NCBI GenBank assembly: GCA_900491605.1
Contig: UESW01004373.1
Coordinates: 253,467 to 317,466 of the forward strand
Direction of reading: 5' to 3'
Source of the DNA: Calamus simplicifolius
Taxonomy: Eukaryota; Streptophyta; Magnoliopsida; Arecales; Arecaceae
DNA length: 64,000 bases
Shown here: in pieces, positions 1 through 11,130 of the stretch
Layout of the letters: every line of letters starts with the position of its first letter
How positions within the stretch are numbered: the first letter of the stretch is position 1
Notes under the pieces: model-generated
What the model was told of the DNA's origin: nothing
What the model saw: the letters and a program-made list of their open reading frames with translations, nothing else
Database searches by the model: none
Translations under genes and position numbers: made by a program

Positions 1-227
1 TATCTTAGAGGAGAGTTAGGAATTTGTAATCCTTTTGAATAAATTTTGAAACCTCTAAGGAAATATATCTAGAGTTCTTTCAAATTCTCAAAATCTTAAG
101 GAAATTTTATCTAGAACTCATATCAATTTGATCTCTCAAAGTCCATGATTTTTAATCATACTCAAAGATCAAATTCCGGACTCAATTCGGATTCTCTGAA
201 TCTTAATCTATTTTTTCTCTGAAATTG

Positions 228-412
228 TCTGGGAGCCGACTCGAGAGTATCGGAGTCGACTCGAGTTTCTGCTGAAACTCAGGAGTCGACCCCTCCTCTG
301 AGCGAGTCGACTCGAGATCGTGTCCGTGCTCTGTGACTAGTCGGGAGCCGACTCCACACTTTGCGCGAGTCGACTCGACGTGGTCCCAGTCGATTATTTA
401 GGGCACGAGTCG
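228..412. repeat. Array of GAGTCGACTC palindromes, internal region
   Basis: About eight copies of a 10-bp palindrome, GAGTCGACTC, and close variants (GAGCCGACTC, GAGTCGACCC) are spaced 20-40 bp apart. The same motif recurs upstream of the TATA box in the LTR at 2826-3146. Here it lies about 110 bp upstream of the env-like ORF. Confidence 0.85.
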
Positions 413-518
413 ACCCGACGGACATTTCATCTTCCAAATCTTTCCAAATCCTCTCCAAAACTTTCCCAAAACCCTCCAAACCTCAAATAACCTCTGATTA
501 ACCAATCCTTCAAGATCA

Positions 519-1925
519 ATGGCACCCAAAACCCGAGGAGCTAGCTCGAGTGGCGCCGGTTTGAAGAGAAGAGGACCGTTCGACGACCCGTCCGCGAGCC
601 GTCTACGGATTCATCCTCTACCCCTTCTGCTAGTGATCCTCCTGCTCCAGCTCCTACTCCTCAGGTAGATCTCTAGCCAGTAGGATTGTCAACAGGAAGA
701 AAGGTTGATTTTGAATTGTTTGAGAATGAAGGATTCATAATTAGACAACTAATTGAGATGGGATTTGAGATATTTGTTCATTGGACTGTCCCACCTACCC
801 TGCTCTAGTTAAAGAGTTTTACAAGAATTTGACCAGAGGAGATGATGGCTTGTGAGCAAGGTTAGAGGCATTGGTCTGAACATTACATCCTCTATTCTAT
901 CTAGATTATTGAAATTACCCTTGTCTGGACCATCCACATTTGCCCCAGAAGATAGATCTCCAGCCCTCACTAGGCTATTGAACCGAAATTTTGAAGGATT
1001 TGAAGAAGTTTTGCTAGTCAACTGCCTTTGGAATTAAGATTCTCCACAACATTTGCAGCAGGATTTTGTTTCCCAAGACCGGCAGATTCGACTATGTTTC
1101 TGAGCGAGATATTTTTGTTATGGATGCTGTTGTTTCTGGGAAGCCCATCAATCTACCTAGGATGATAATTGGTATATTGCAGATTGTGGCGGGAAAAAGA
1201 AATCAAGTTTGCCCTATGGCATGGTTTTAACTAAATTATTTCAAAGCCAAGGGATTGTGTTCAGTGATTGTGAGCCAAAGAAGGAGTTAAGACATACAGA
1301 TTATTATACTTTGGCTACTATTCATCGCATGGGGTTTGTTAAGAAAAATGGAATTGGGAGAGAAAGAATGTTACTGAGGACAGAGACTAGATGCAGAGGC
1401 ACCCAGACCTTCTTGAGACATTCATCACCTGAGCCTCCTCAGTGCTCGTCTGTTCCAGAGTCTGTTCCTGCTCCTGCTTCTGATTCTACCCCTGCTCCTA
1501 CTGTTGCTCCTGCTCAGTCTTCATTTCATCTGGTAGTTTTTCTGATACACAGTTAGATCAGCTTCGATCATTATTCAAGTCTGAGTAAGTGATCATGAAA
1601 ATAGACTGAAAGAAGAATTTAATGAAAAGTTTATGAATTTAAAAGAAGCCTTATATTCTCTCAGTGATCGAGTTGCATCGATTGAGTCTACTCTCAGTTC
1701 ATCTACCAGTTCCTTAAGTGAAAATTAAAGAATATCTTTGGAGAACTTAAGGATATCTGCGGTGACTCGGAGACATACTCCCAATGCAACGCCGAGCTTC
1801 AAGAAAAAATTACATCTGCTTGTACTTTTGTTGATGAAAAACTCAAAGACTATGTTAGACTTCAATGTGAAGGGATGAAGCAGATTGTAGATCACTTGAA
1901 TAGAATTACTAGAAGAAATTTTTAA
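519..1925 (+). pseudogene. Decayed Sirevirus env-like ORF (plant transposon protein domain)
   Basis: Translation from the ATG at 519 begins MAPKTRGASSSG, then shifts frame into a Ser/Pro/Ala-rich stretch that stops near 674. The core is recognisable in pieces. One at 852-1037 has the sense 'VRGIGLNITSS...LLKLPLSGPSTFAPED'. Another at 1200-1390 contains LPYGMVLTKLFQSQGI and YYTLATIHRMGFVKKNG. These match the 'putative plant transposon protein' domain found in ORFs between pol and the 3' LTR of Sireviruses. A Pro/Ala/Ser linker follows (1430-1530). Then comes a coiled-coil-like tail (1590-1925), broken by stops. At least four frameshifts or stops are present, so no full protein is made. Envelope relatedness of this class is by position only; I see no clear signal peptide or transmembrane segment. 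Confidence 0.65.
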
Positions 1926-2160
1926 GTTTTCATGTAATCTCTTTTTGATGTAATCAAGTTTACTTTCAATGCAATGAGCAAGTTTACATTTTCATGTACT
2001 TTCATTTTGAAGTAATGAGAAAGTTTGATGCATTACTTTTGTCTATTTCAATTGTAAGTATCCTTGAATACTTTGAATGATTATCCTCAATTGATAAGTT
2101 AAATGAAAAAGATAAAGAATGTTATTGATATTAAACTTCCTAACCTTTTTGTTGATTACA

Positions 2161-2456
2161 AAAAAGGGGGAGAGTTTTTATTCAATCGTATATGCCTTGC
2201 CTTCAATTCAATCAAAGTTTAATTTTGAAAGAGGAGAGCATAAGGGGAAGAGATAAATTGAATTTCATAAAGAAAATGCTTAAGTTTCTGATTTTGAAAA
2301 ATTTTGAATGATTTATAAAATTAAGGTTCATAGGGGGAGCTACCTCATTGAGGGGGAGCCTTTCCATGAACACAATAGTTGATTTTGGAATCACAAATTT
2401 TTCAATTTTATAATGCATATACTCAATGTTTTTGTCATCATCAAAAAGGGGGAGAT
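2161..2456 (+). other. Multiple polypurine tracts before the 3' LTR
   Basis: Purine tracts occur at about 2161-2174, 2332-2339, 2351-2358 and 2443-2455. The last, AAAAAGGGGGAGA, abuts the LTR and would prime plus-strand DNA synthesis. The duplicated tracts upstream are a known Sirevirus feature. Confidence 0.75.
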
Positions 2457-2825
2457 TGTTGAGAAATTATTGAAACATAATTGCCCCAACTTTATTGATT
2501 TTGATGATTTCCAAAAGCCATGAGTACCTTAAAGAAACAATGTGTTTATTTATCAAAAACCTTGAGCTTATTCAAATTGAAAGGAATGAACTATCAATGG
2601 TTATATAAATGAGTTTTGAATCTATTAGAAAAAGGAGTTTCAAGTCTATGCTTAAAAGATTTCAAAAAGGAATTTTTACACATTATAATTCAATCGATGA
2701 ATTCTTGAAACATGTCTTGAATCCATGATAAATGTCATATTTAATGTATTCAAGTCAAATTTATATTTTAAATTTAATTGGGACAAGTTTTAAAGTCAAT
2801 CAGAACATTTTTCTGATTTTTGTAT

Positions 2826-3146
2826 CGGTCCCGAGCCGACTCAAGGGTTTCCGAGTCGACTCCCCAAAATGCTGATTTTCTCGAGTCGACCCTTGGTTTT
2901 CAAGAGTCGACCCCTGACTTCTTGCGAGCCGACTCCTGTCTGTGCGAGCCGACTCCGCTCAAACAACAGAACCCATGTTTTTTGAGCACTTCTCGAGTCG
3001 ACTCCCCATTTTCCTCGAGTCGACTCCCGACTTTCAGGAGCCGACACTTTGTTTTCGCGAGTCGACCCTTCAATGCTTAAAATGTTTCTATTTTTGGTAA
3101 TCGACTTCGAGCCGACTCCCACAAGCTCGAGTCGACTCCGCGAAAT
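2826..3146. repeat. GAGTCGACTC palindrome array in LTR U3
   Basis: About twelve copies of GAGTCGACTC or GAGCCGACTC lie 100-420 bp upstream of the TATA box. Palindrome arrays upstream of TATA have been described in Sirevirus LTRs; this core contains the self-complementary GTCGAC. Confidence 0.85.
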
Positions 3147-3245
3147 CTGGGCGCATTTTTAACGATGACACATCAGCCCCAACGGTAAGATTTTTGAATA
3201 ACGGCTATTTTTCCTTGTCTCTAACGGATATATTTTTGCAGATTC

Positions 3246-3253
3246 TATAAATA
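3246..3253 (+). promoter_or_regulatory. LTR TATA box
   Basis: TATAAATA, followed by a purine-rich transcribed region, sits just downstream of the palindrome array. This is the expected promoter position of the LTR. Confidence 0.7.
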
Positions 3254-4168
3254 GAGGAGCTCTTTTCAAATCAAAAACGAGAAAATCAAAAAGAGAGAAA
3301 AGAATATCATTTGAAAAGAGGGAAAAACAGAGCATATTGGAAAAATCATTTAGCTCAAAGGAGAGTGATTCAAAAGGAGTGAAATCCAAGTGAAAGTTCG
3401 TCTGCTCCTTCTCATCAATCCACAAGAGCCAAAAGAAAATCCACAAGCATTTCAAAGGTCAAATCGGAGGATTTTCAAAAGAGGAAAAAGCTTCATCTCA
3501 ACTCCAAAGTCTTCAACGGTCAAGAATCTTGCTGAGGCGTGATTCAACACTTCTAAGAGGAGTTAAAGAGAAGAAGGAAGAAAGCCCAAGCCTCTACCAT
3601 CTGCAATACTATCAGGCTTTTCTAACCTTTATTATTTTGTACTTCATTTGTATATTTGCTCAAGGGGAGCATTTTATTGTTCAAACACTTCTATTCTATT
3701 TGTTTGCTGATTCAATCAGTGGATTGAATCAGTGGAGGTTGGTATACCTCGTTGCAAGCCGGAGTGCTTGTGTTGGGTTAGTTGTGAGCCCGTGAAAAAC
3801 AACGTGTAGGGTTTTGTGCTGGTAAGCCCGAGTTAAAACCAGCTGGGTTCGTTGTGCACCCGGTAAAACAACAAGTTTGAGTTGTGAGCTTGGAAAACAA
3901 CTCGGCTGTAATCTAGAGAGATTATAGTGTGGACCCAAGTGAATCTTGGGAGTGGACGTAGGTGTGGTTGCACCGAACCACTATAAAATTATCTTGTGTT
4001 TGCCGTGCCATATTTTCTCTTCTCTATCTCTCTTTTATTGCTTGTGCATTGCTTATTAGTTAATTTCTCACTTGCACATCTTGCTAACTAATCAATTAAA
4101 GTTAAAAAGTCTTAAATTTTTAAGAACCCAATTCACCCCCCCCTCTTGGGTTGCCATCTGGGCCAACA

Positions 4169-4620
4169 ATAATCAAGCACACAATACTCAGACTGAGTCA
4201 AACTACGATATGCTAGACCTAGTCATCCAGAGTAAAGGATTTGGCTTAATGCGAGCCAATCTAACAGTAACTCTTTAATTGGCTAGTTGGGACAGATGGG
4301 AGGAGGGGGGCTCATTCCGTAAATTATAGGTGCCTAATTGGAATTACCCTAATACTCCTCTTAAGTCGTTTGACATTTGACCTCCCTTCTAGACATCAAT
4401 TTTAGAGTACACGCCAGATTGATTCATATTAGTCTCCTCCAGTATACTAGACCGACTGTTAGTGTCCTTAGCCCTCTAGAGCAAATATCAATTAAGTTGC
4501 TACTCAGTTTTAGATTAGAGACATGGGATAAAAATGCACAGGTGGTTATTTTGGGTCAAGGAAGGGGTCTCAATCCCTCCCTTATCTGACATCAATGAGA
4601 GCCCTTAAGAGTAATTTAAC
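4169..4620. other. Unassigned spacer between retroelements
   Basis: Mixed-composition DNA without a convincing gene. It separates the Sirevirus LTR from the leader repeats of the minus-strand copia-like element and may be decayed internal sequence of the latter. Confidence 0.4.
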
Positions 4621-4682
4621 ACAGATGAATGACATGCAAAATATAAACCCTAATCCAAAAATCTATAAATAGCAATAAATCT

Positions 4683-5140
4683 CAAAAAAAATTTATAGAT
4701 CGAATTAAATTCTTAGAAAATAACAAAAAATACTATAAATTATAACAAATCTAAAGAAACAAATTTTGTAATTTTCTGATGTGTATGCAGGCAGAAATAA
4801 TTTGATTAACAAAATATTAGAAATTTTCATATTTTTAGGCATGCAATTAATTCATAGATCAAATTAAATTCTTAGAAAATAAAAAAATACTTTAAATTAT
4901 AAAATCTAAAGAAATAAATTTTGTAATTTTCTAATGTGTATGCAGATAGAAATAATTCGATTAATAAAATCTTAGAAATTTTTACATTTTTAGGCATGCA
5001 ATTAATTCACAGATCTAATTAAATTCTTAAAAAATAATGAAAAATACTTTAAATTACAATGAATCCAAAAAAATAAATTTCATAATTTTTTATGTATATA
5101 AAGGTAAAAATGATTTAATTAACAGATGATATATTGATAA
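4683..5140 (-). repeat. 155-bp tandem repeats in the copia-like leader
   Basis: Three copies of an AT-rich unit, marked by GCATGCAATTAATTCA at 4839 and 4994, lie between the primer site and the truncated internal region. The same unit recurs about twice at 7880-8200. Confidence 0.8.
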
Positions 5141-5172
5141 TAATATGAATTAAAAAATCAAGCCCTAACCAT

Positions 5173-5184
5173 GCTCTGATACTA
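5173..5184 (-). other. Primer-binding site, initiator-Met tRNA type
   Basis: On the minus strand this reads TAGTATCAGAGC, 3 bases after the LTR end. The paralogous copy at 8234-8245 has the canonical TGGTATCAGAGC, the usual plant copia primer site. One G-to-A change separates them. Confidence 0.7.
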
Positions 5185-5849
5185 AACTGATGCATGACCG
5201 ATTCGCCTGCAAGTAAATTTTATATGATTACTGATTGTAGTTGATTAGTCTTCCAAAGTAATAGCCTAAGAGGGATTCAGAAAAACTCAAAATAACTCCG
5301 CACGCAAAACAATTTCACAAAAAAGTAAAGAAAGACCGTCGAGGCTAAGAAGCCTCGGTAGGGTTTGCTCTCCCATAATAAAGCTACTAACAGATTAGAG
5401 GGGGTGTACATGGCAGGATGAGAAGATTGAGATGCTAAAGGGATCGCTCTGCCTGGCGGATGCACCTTGGATGACCAAGCCCCGAGCCCGTGGATCTGCG
5501 GCTAAGTATCCACTAACCTGGATGGCGATCACCTTGAATCCTGGATTCGTGGTTACTGAGGGACCTATAAGAACACCATCAAGGGTTAAAGAACAAGAGA
5601 GAAAAGTCAGATTAGAGGCAAAGAGGCAAGAAAGAAGTAGAGAATGAGGGGCGGCCAAGAGGCTCTTGGGCATCCAATAGAGGAAAACAAGGGTAACGGC
5701 CAGGGTTTCTTCTGGAGATTAGGATGTTGGCATGCACAGGAGAAGGGAATTAAGAGCATCAGAGAACCAAATAATAAAACTCACAATAAATCAAAATTGG
5801 ATTGATTGATTAATAATTAAAAGATCCATAATTCATATAAGAGGGTCTC

Positions 5850-5856
5850 TTTTATA
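5850..5856 (-). promoter_or_regulatory. TATA box of the minus-strand LTR
   Basis: TATAAAA on the minus strand, about 700 bp into the LTR, in the context CTCTATAAAAGAG. Confidence 0.5.
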
Positions 5857-6559
5857 GAGCAAGAGACTTAGGACCCAAGTAAATATAGATATGGAAAGAA
5901 AAAGGGTGTCCACTTTCTTTCTAAAGTGTGGATTAGATTAAGAAAAAAAACTTCATGCCATACAAATTCCATTCAAAAAAGGTAATTTATGGGCAATAAA
6001 GGGCATCCCTTTATTGCTTCTTTGGACTGAAATTCTTCCAAATAGGGTTGCATGATTTGGGAGATTGAGGCTTATCTTGTTGACCTGCTTGCTCTACTTG
6101 GTGGCATGTGGAATGCTTGTGTTGGAGGGTGGCAAGTGTGTGGCTAACATGTGACTTCTTATGTAGGCTTGTCTTTTGCAGCTGCTCTGTTTGACTGTGA
6201 TGGCCTTGTCTTTTGCTCCAATACTAGTGTCTCCTCTTGTAAGCTGAATAAACTTAATACAATACCAACTGGACTGGACACATATATGACCAACTGGACT
6301 AGACTGGACTCAAATTTACCCAAGCTCATAATGAGCTGACTCAATATGACCCAAACCCTAATAAAGAGTACCAACTCAAAAGACAGGACTCAAATGCCCA
6401 AACAAAAATAAAATTGGACCCAAATTAAAATAAAATAAAATAAACCTAGTTTCCAACTGAATCAAATCCTACAAATCTAATCAGATATCCACAGAGGATT
6501 ATGAATCCTCTGCCTGATCCTGGTGCCCGCACCAATTATAAGAAGGAGAGATTGTAACA

Positions 6560-7817
6560 CCCCAAAAATAGTTCCATATTGGATGAAAAAGAAATATTAT
6601 GTGCTTATAACTCAAGTTCACTTACCATCAATTAACTTTCATTAAAATTTTTAGTCACATAATTTTGATTGACTAATGGATTAATTGGCCCATCAGGTAG
6701 ACTTAGGCATTATCATGGGGCTCTTTAGGTATGGGTGGCGTGGACCTTTAAATTCAAAGGCTCAAAAAGTGGATTTCATGAATATATTTAATAAAGAGCC
6801 TTTTGCTAAGAGAAAGGGGTTATCCTCTGTTCGCATGGTTGTAATAAATAAAGCGGATAGATATCGATTTGATTTGATGGAATCTCTTGAATATCTAATG
6901 TTATATGCTTGTTAAATTCTTAACTTTCACTTGTAGATATTGATTTGATTTGGTGGAATCTCTGTGATATTTAATATTATATGCTTGTTCAATTCTATGG
7001 CAGCTTAAGAAAGCATGGGAATTGTTTAATTACTTATTTTTAAATTTATTAACAGACATAGTTTGTGACTCATGACAATTATTCTTAAATGACTTGGAGT
7101 ATTATGTACTAGAATCACATTTGTTAATCTGATGTACTTGTTTTCGATAATTTAACAATACAATGTTTAGTGTGCTATGTAAAAATTTTAGATAACCATG
7201 ACTAACCTATTTGATGTGCTACAAGAGTCCTAGATCATTATTATATAATATCAAAATCTTCATATATTTTACAAGCACAATAATAATAGTTTATTATTAT
7301 TTTATGTTACAATATGCAAATTAAATTATAATATAATTTTTAAAATATAAAATCATTATACTATATTATATTATATTATTATATTATATTATTATAATAT
7401 AATCGTATGTTTGATATTTAATTATATTACATTAATATGAAAATAATATTTTATACCTTTTCTAAGTTTATATTATTAAATTTAAATTTTAAAAATATTA
7501 TTTTTAATTTGAAATTAAAGATAAGATAAATTTTTAAATCCATGTGGTTCCAAAAAAAAACCTTAGCTTGTTATAATATATTAGATATTTTTTTGGATCC
7601 ATAGAGCATAGAAAAAGAAAGAATTTACTGTCTGATCCCTCCAAAGGTGGACACGGTGGTAAAGATGTGGAGTAGCATATATTTGATATCGCTACAGAAA
7701 CCAAAATTTATGATGGTTTTGTGGTTGGGTTAGGTGGGAAAGGTTTTATGGTTTTGCATTGGGTCAAACAAACTGCTGAGTCTAATTTTTCTAGAGGTCA
7801 GAAATATAAATTCTTTT
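6560..7817 (+). repeat. RU copy 1 (low-copy AT-rich repeat unit)
   Basis: First copy of the unit that recurs through the window. Landmarks are GGCTCTTTAGGTATGGGTGG, GAGAGCCTTTTGC, AGATATCGATTTGATTTGG, a run of TATTATA repeats (about 7355-7405) and TTTGATATCGCTACA. The block containing AGATATCGATTTGATTTGG is itself duplicated in tandem inside the unit, at a spacing of roughly 80 bp. No coding potential is evident. Its right end is cut by the copia-like leader at 7818. Confidence 0.75.
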
Positions 7818-8310
7818 AATGCAGATGAATGAAATACAAAACACAAATCCTAATCCAGAAATCTATAAATAGTAATAAATCTTAGAATTTTTTTTTCATA
7901 GATTCAATTAAATCCTCAAAAATTAATAAAAAATACCTTCAATTATATTGAATCCAAAGAAATAAATTTCCTAATTTTTTGATGTGTATGCAGGCAGAAA
8001 TAATTTGATTAACAAAATCTTAGGAATTTTTGCATTTTCTATGAGTAATCAGGCATGCAATTAATATATAAATTTAATTAAATTCTTAAAAAATAATAAA
8101 AAATATTTTAAATTATAATGAATCCAAAGAATTAAATTTTATAATTTTTTAATGTGTATGCAGGTAGAAACAATTTAATTAACAGATGATATACTGATAA
8201 TAACTGAATTAAAAATTAAGCCCTAACCATGCTCTGATACCAAATTGATGCAGGATCGAATCACATGCAAGTAAATTTTATATGATTAATGATTGCAGTT
8301 GAATTAGTGG
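7818..8310 (-). mobile_element. Second copy of the copia-like leader and LTR start
   Basis: Homologous to 4621-5250. It holds about two leader units, an intact TGGTATCAGAGC primer site (minus strand, 8234-8245), and the first about 60 bp of the LTR (8249-8310). It then joins a Sirevirus LTR fragment at a short shared sequence near 8300. Confidence 0.65.
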
Positions 8311-8711
8311 AGGTAGTTTACCTCGGGACAAGCTAAGGTTAGCTTGTGGTTTGGGTTGTGTGCTGGTGAGCCCGGAAAAACCGGCTGGGTTCATTGTGAT
8401 CCCGGGTAAAACAACAAGTTAGAGTTGTGAGCTTGTGAAACAACTCAACTGTAATCGGTGGGATTATAGTATGGACCCAAGTGTTACTTGGGAGTGGACG
8501 TAGGTGTTGGATACACCGAACCACTATAAAATCTTTGTGTTTGCTGTGCATTTATCTCTCCCTCTATCTTCTCTATTTGTTCTTAACATTTCATTCTTTC
8601 AATTCACTTGTGCACATTTACTTAGGCCATTGATTTCAAAGGACAAAAAGAATTAAATTTTTTTTAAGAACCCAATTCACTCCCCCTCTTAGGTTGCCAT
8701 CTGGGCCAACA
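8300..8711 (+). repeat. 3' fragment of a Sirevirus LTR
   Basis: Matches 3718-4168 of the LTR at the left of the window and ends in the same GGGCCAACA. It joins directly to RU sequence at GAGAGCCTTTTGC. The left junction shares GTTGAATTAG-like microhomology with the copia-like LTR, which suggests end joining. Confidence 0.75.
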
Positions 8712-9764
8712 GAGAGCCTTTTGCCCATAGAAAAAGAGTTATCCTTTGAACTTCTGCATGGTTGTAATAAATAAAGCGGATAGATATCGATTTGATTTGG
8801 TGGAATCTATTGGATATCTAATGTTATGTGCTTGTTAAATTCTGAACTTGTTTGATAGATATTGATTTAATTTGGTAGAATCTCATGGATATCTCTTGGA
8901 TATCTGATGTTATATGCTTGTTAAATTCTTAACGTTTCGCTAGTAATATTAATTTGATTTGGTGGAATCTCTTGGATATATGATATTATATGCTTGTTCA
9001 GTCATAAGTCTATTTATTATCCAAATTTAACTATTAAAATAAATATTAATTACTTTAAATTTATTAAGAATTAATATTTTTTATGAATGTTTGTAGGAAA
9101 GGAGCCTATAGATGGAAAGAGCTCAATTTTTGGAGATGTTTGTAGGAAAGGAGCCTATAGATGGAAAGAGCTCAATTTTTAAAGTCCAACGATGTAGATG
9201 ATACTCAAATCAGGACTCGGTTTACCCAAAATAGAAGAAAGAGATAATTTTGCATGACTCCCGGTGCATAGGTGATGTTGAACGGATGGCTGAGAAATTT
9301 TTTTACAATATCTGAATGATCTTGAAGGTCCGATTGACTCCAACTTTGACTAGGAGGAAACCCTAGACGAGCTCAATAAAAGGAGGACCTTAGGCAGTAG
9401 TTGGGGAGGAGAGTTTCTACATGGCTCTTTTTATTTTTATTTTATTTAGATTATTGTATTTAAGCCAAGGAGAAGAAAATTATGGAGGGAATGCTGGTAG
9501 CAGCAATGCATCAACTTGGGATGATGAAGAAGCCTGTAATCAGGTTTTATCTTTCTTTTTGTTCTTAATTTCTATGCAATAAAAGTTATGCTCTTCTTTA
9601 TTATATCTTTTGAGTTATTTTTCTGATCGAGGTTTTGATCTGGCATACACGACATGTACCCTTTATCGACGTATCGTGATCTCAGGATATGGTACATGCC
9701 TAAGAAAGATAGATCGTAGTATGATATATTAGACCTTTAACCTTGTAATTATTAGATAGTTTAT
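8712..9764 (+). repeat. RU copy 2, interrupted by the hAT element
   Basis: Runs from GAGAGCCTTTTGCC through several ATATCGATTTGATTTGG blocks. It then continues into a tail with TAGATGGAAAGAGCTC (duplicated at about 9111 and 9166) and TTATTAGATAGTTTAT. The last motif also occurs at 25896-25912 in copy 6, where it is uninterrupted. Confidence 0.75.
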
Positions 9765-10095
9765 TAGAGGTAGGCACTGGCCATGCCGCCCATAGCACAG
9801 CACAGCCCGACACGAAATGGGTCATGCCTGGTATGGCCCGGTACTGCTACAGTACCGAACCGTGCCGACACAACCCCATAAACCATGCCATGCTGGGCTT
9901 GAAAATTTTTTTCTAGCCTAGCATGGCACGGCCCATGATGGGCCTGTGCCGACCCACCATGCCATGCCAGGCATGGCCCACATGGGCCTGGGTCATGCCA
10001 GCCCATGTGGGCCATGCCTGGCACAGCACGGCACAAGCCCATGTGGGCCTGGGCCGTGCCGGCCTAGGTGGGCCATGCCTAGCATGGCTGTCCAT
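9765..10095. repeat. hAT subterminal repeats (CCATGCC/GGCATGG)
   Basis: Dense direct and inverted copies of CATGCC, GGCAC and CATGGGCC motifs make this about 60% GC inside AT-rich DNA. They probably serve as transposase-binding sites. They also create several spurious ORFs of 60-92 codons on both strands. Confidence 0.75.
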
Positions 10096-10433
10096 AAGGA
10101 CTTGATCAAAAATTTTTGTAAAAAAATCTTTTTTTGATAAATTAAAAATTTATTAAAAATTAAAAAAATTATTAATATGAAGCCACCTTAATGGTGGAGG
10201 GTTTGGCATAGACCCCTACCCGTTTATTAATTTAAAATCAAAATGGTACAGAAAGGGAGGGGGGCTAGGCCTGACCTCCAAAACAGAATACAATAAGAAT
10301 AGAGAAAAAAATATAAAGAAAAAAAGAGATGACTCACTTTAATAATTAAAAAATAAAAATATATAATTATAAAAATAGAGATGACTCACTCATCAGTCAT
10401 CAGTAGTATTTGTGTCATCATCATCTTCGCTGG
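10096..10433. other. AT-rich internal hAT spacer
   Basis: Poly-A/T-rich non-coding DNA between the hAT end and the transposase stop codon. Nothing further is recognised. Confidence 0.5.
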
Positions 10434-11130
10434 TTAAGTCATGTCTACCTTTATCTTGAAGCCTCGCCTCAGCATCCAACCAATCTTTGAAGCATATAAG
10501 CATCTCGACCGTCTCACCAGTCATCCTACTCTCTTTTCATCCAGAATACATCGACCTACACTAAAAGCCAATTCCGATGCTACTGTAGATATCGGCACAG
10601 CTAAAATATCTCGTGCAATGGCAGACTTAATAGGATATTAATTTCTAACACTCTTCCACTAAGCTAATACATATAGACTTTCTATTTGATCTTCAGTCAA
10701 TGTAAATCCTAATCCACGATCATTAATATAGTACTTAATAAGTTCTTATATGGATATGCATCATATATCATGGTATAGGTACTATTGTAATGAGTTATTA
10801 CATCAAGTTTAAATTTTTTAAAATATTTACCATGATCTATACATAATTGTTTAAATTCTTGAAGTCTTGACCTTGAAGCATGAATAAAAGAAATTGTATT
10901 TCTAATTTTTGAAATAACCTCTTGAATTATGTTCATACAGCAGAAAGATTTAATATATGACATGCATATCTAATATGAAATAATTATCCATCTAAAATAG
11001 GATGCAAAGAGTTATTTAATAATGCAATAGCAGAATTATTATTAAATGCATTATCAAAAGTAATTGATATTATTTTATTATTAATATTATATAAGCATAC
11101 GGTTTGATAAATAATATTTAAAATTTGTTG
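10434..11130 (-). pseudogene. Decayed hAT transposase with internal deletion
   Basis: Three pieces are recognisable on the minus strand. At about 11100-10990, KIISITFDNAFNNNSAIALL matches the catalytic-core DN region. At 10963-10709 are RNTISFIHASRSRLQEF and LDVITHYNSTYTMI, the family's 'TRWNSTY' block. At about 10640-10500, ARDILAVPISTVASE and LAFSVGR belong to the C-terminal dimerisation domain, ending at a TAA near 10434. Full-length plant hAT proteins have some 200 residues between the last two blocks; here they are less than 30 codons apart. The gene is therefore internally deleted as well as frameshifted. Confidence 0.8.

Larger units (their letters stand above)
1..4168 (+). mobile_element. 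3' part of a Sirevirus (Ty1/copia) retrotransposon
   Basis: This is the right-hand end of a Sirevirus-type copia element. Gag and pol would lie to the left of the window. In order it holds an array of GAGTCGACTC palindromes (228-412), a decayed env-like ORF (519-1925), a non-coding stretch with several purine tracts of the AAAAAGGGGGAGA type (2161-2455), and a 3' LTR (2457-4168). Several polypurine tracts next to an LTR opening TGTTG and closing CAACA are a known Sirevirus trait. The flank after the LTR begins ATAAT; the left target duplication is outside the window. A piece of a second, related LTR lies at about 8300-8711. Confidence 0.85.
2457..4168 (+). repeat. Sirevirus 3' LTR (1712 bp)
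   Basis: The LTR starts TGTTGAGAAAT after the polypurine tract and ends GGGCCAACA, giving the terminal inverted pair TGTTG/CAACA. It contains the palindrome array (2826-3146), a TATA box at 3246 and a downstream transcribed part. A run of short motifs near 3730-3960 is shared with the partial LTR at 8300-8711. The U3 part is AT-rich and the R/U5 part is mixed. An ORF of 88 codons in the LTR is not gene-like. Confidence 0.85.
4621..6559 (-). mobile_element. Copia-like LTR (1372 bp) with tandem-repeat leader, minus strand
   Basis: Read on the minus strand, an LTR runs from TGTTACAAT at 6559 to GCATCA at 5188. A primer-binding site follows, then a leader of 155-bp tandem repeats (4683-5140), truncated near 4621. 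A minus-strand TATA box lies at 5850-5856. A second copy of the leader and the first part of its LTR is at 7818-8310. No pol is recognisable, so family assignment rests on the initiator-Met-like primer site. Positions 5395-5673 carry a 92-codon minus-strand ORF inside the LTR, which I do not regard as a gene. Confidence 0.65.
9765..11130 (-). mobile_element. hAT transposon, one end and decayed transposase
   Basis: A hAT end starts TAGAGGTAGGCACTGG at 9765, followed by a GC-rich subterminal region of CCATGCC/GGCATGG repeats. Decayed transposase sequence lies on the minus strand (10434-11130). The end closely matches both ends of the non-autonomous hAT element at 33866-34828. The insertion interrupts RU copy 2 exactly after TAGTTTAT. 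The far end is not found; sequence homologous to hAT stops at about 11130, inside a chimeric ORF, so the element is truncated or rearranged. Confidence 0.7.

Noticed and set aside
9764..10137. Overlapping Trp/His/Pro-rich ORFs on both strands
   Set aside because: They are translations of the hAT CCATGCC/GGCATGG subterminal repeats.
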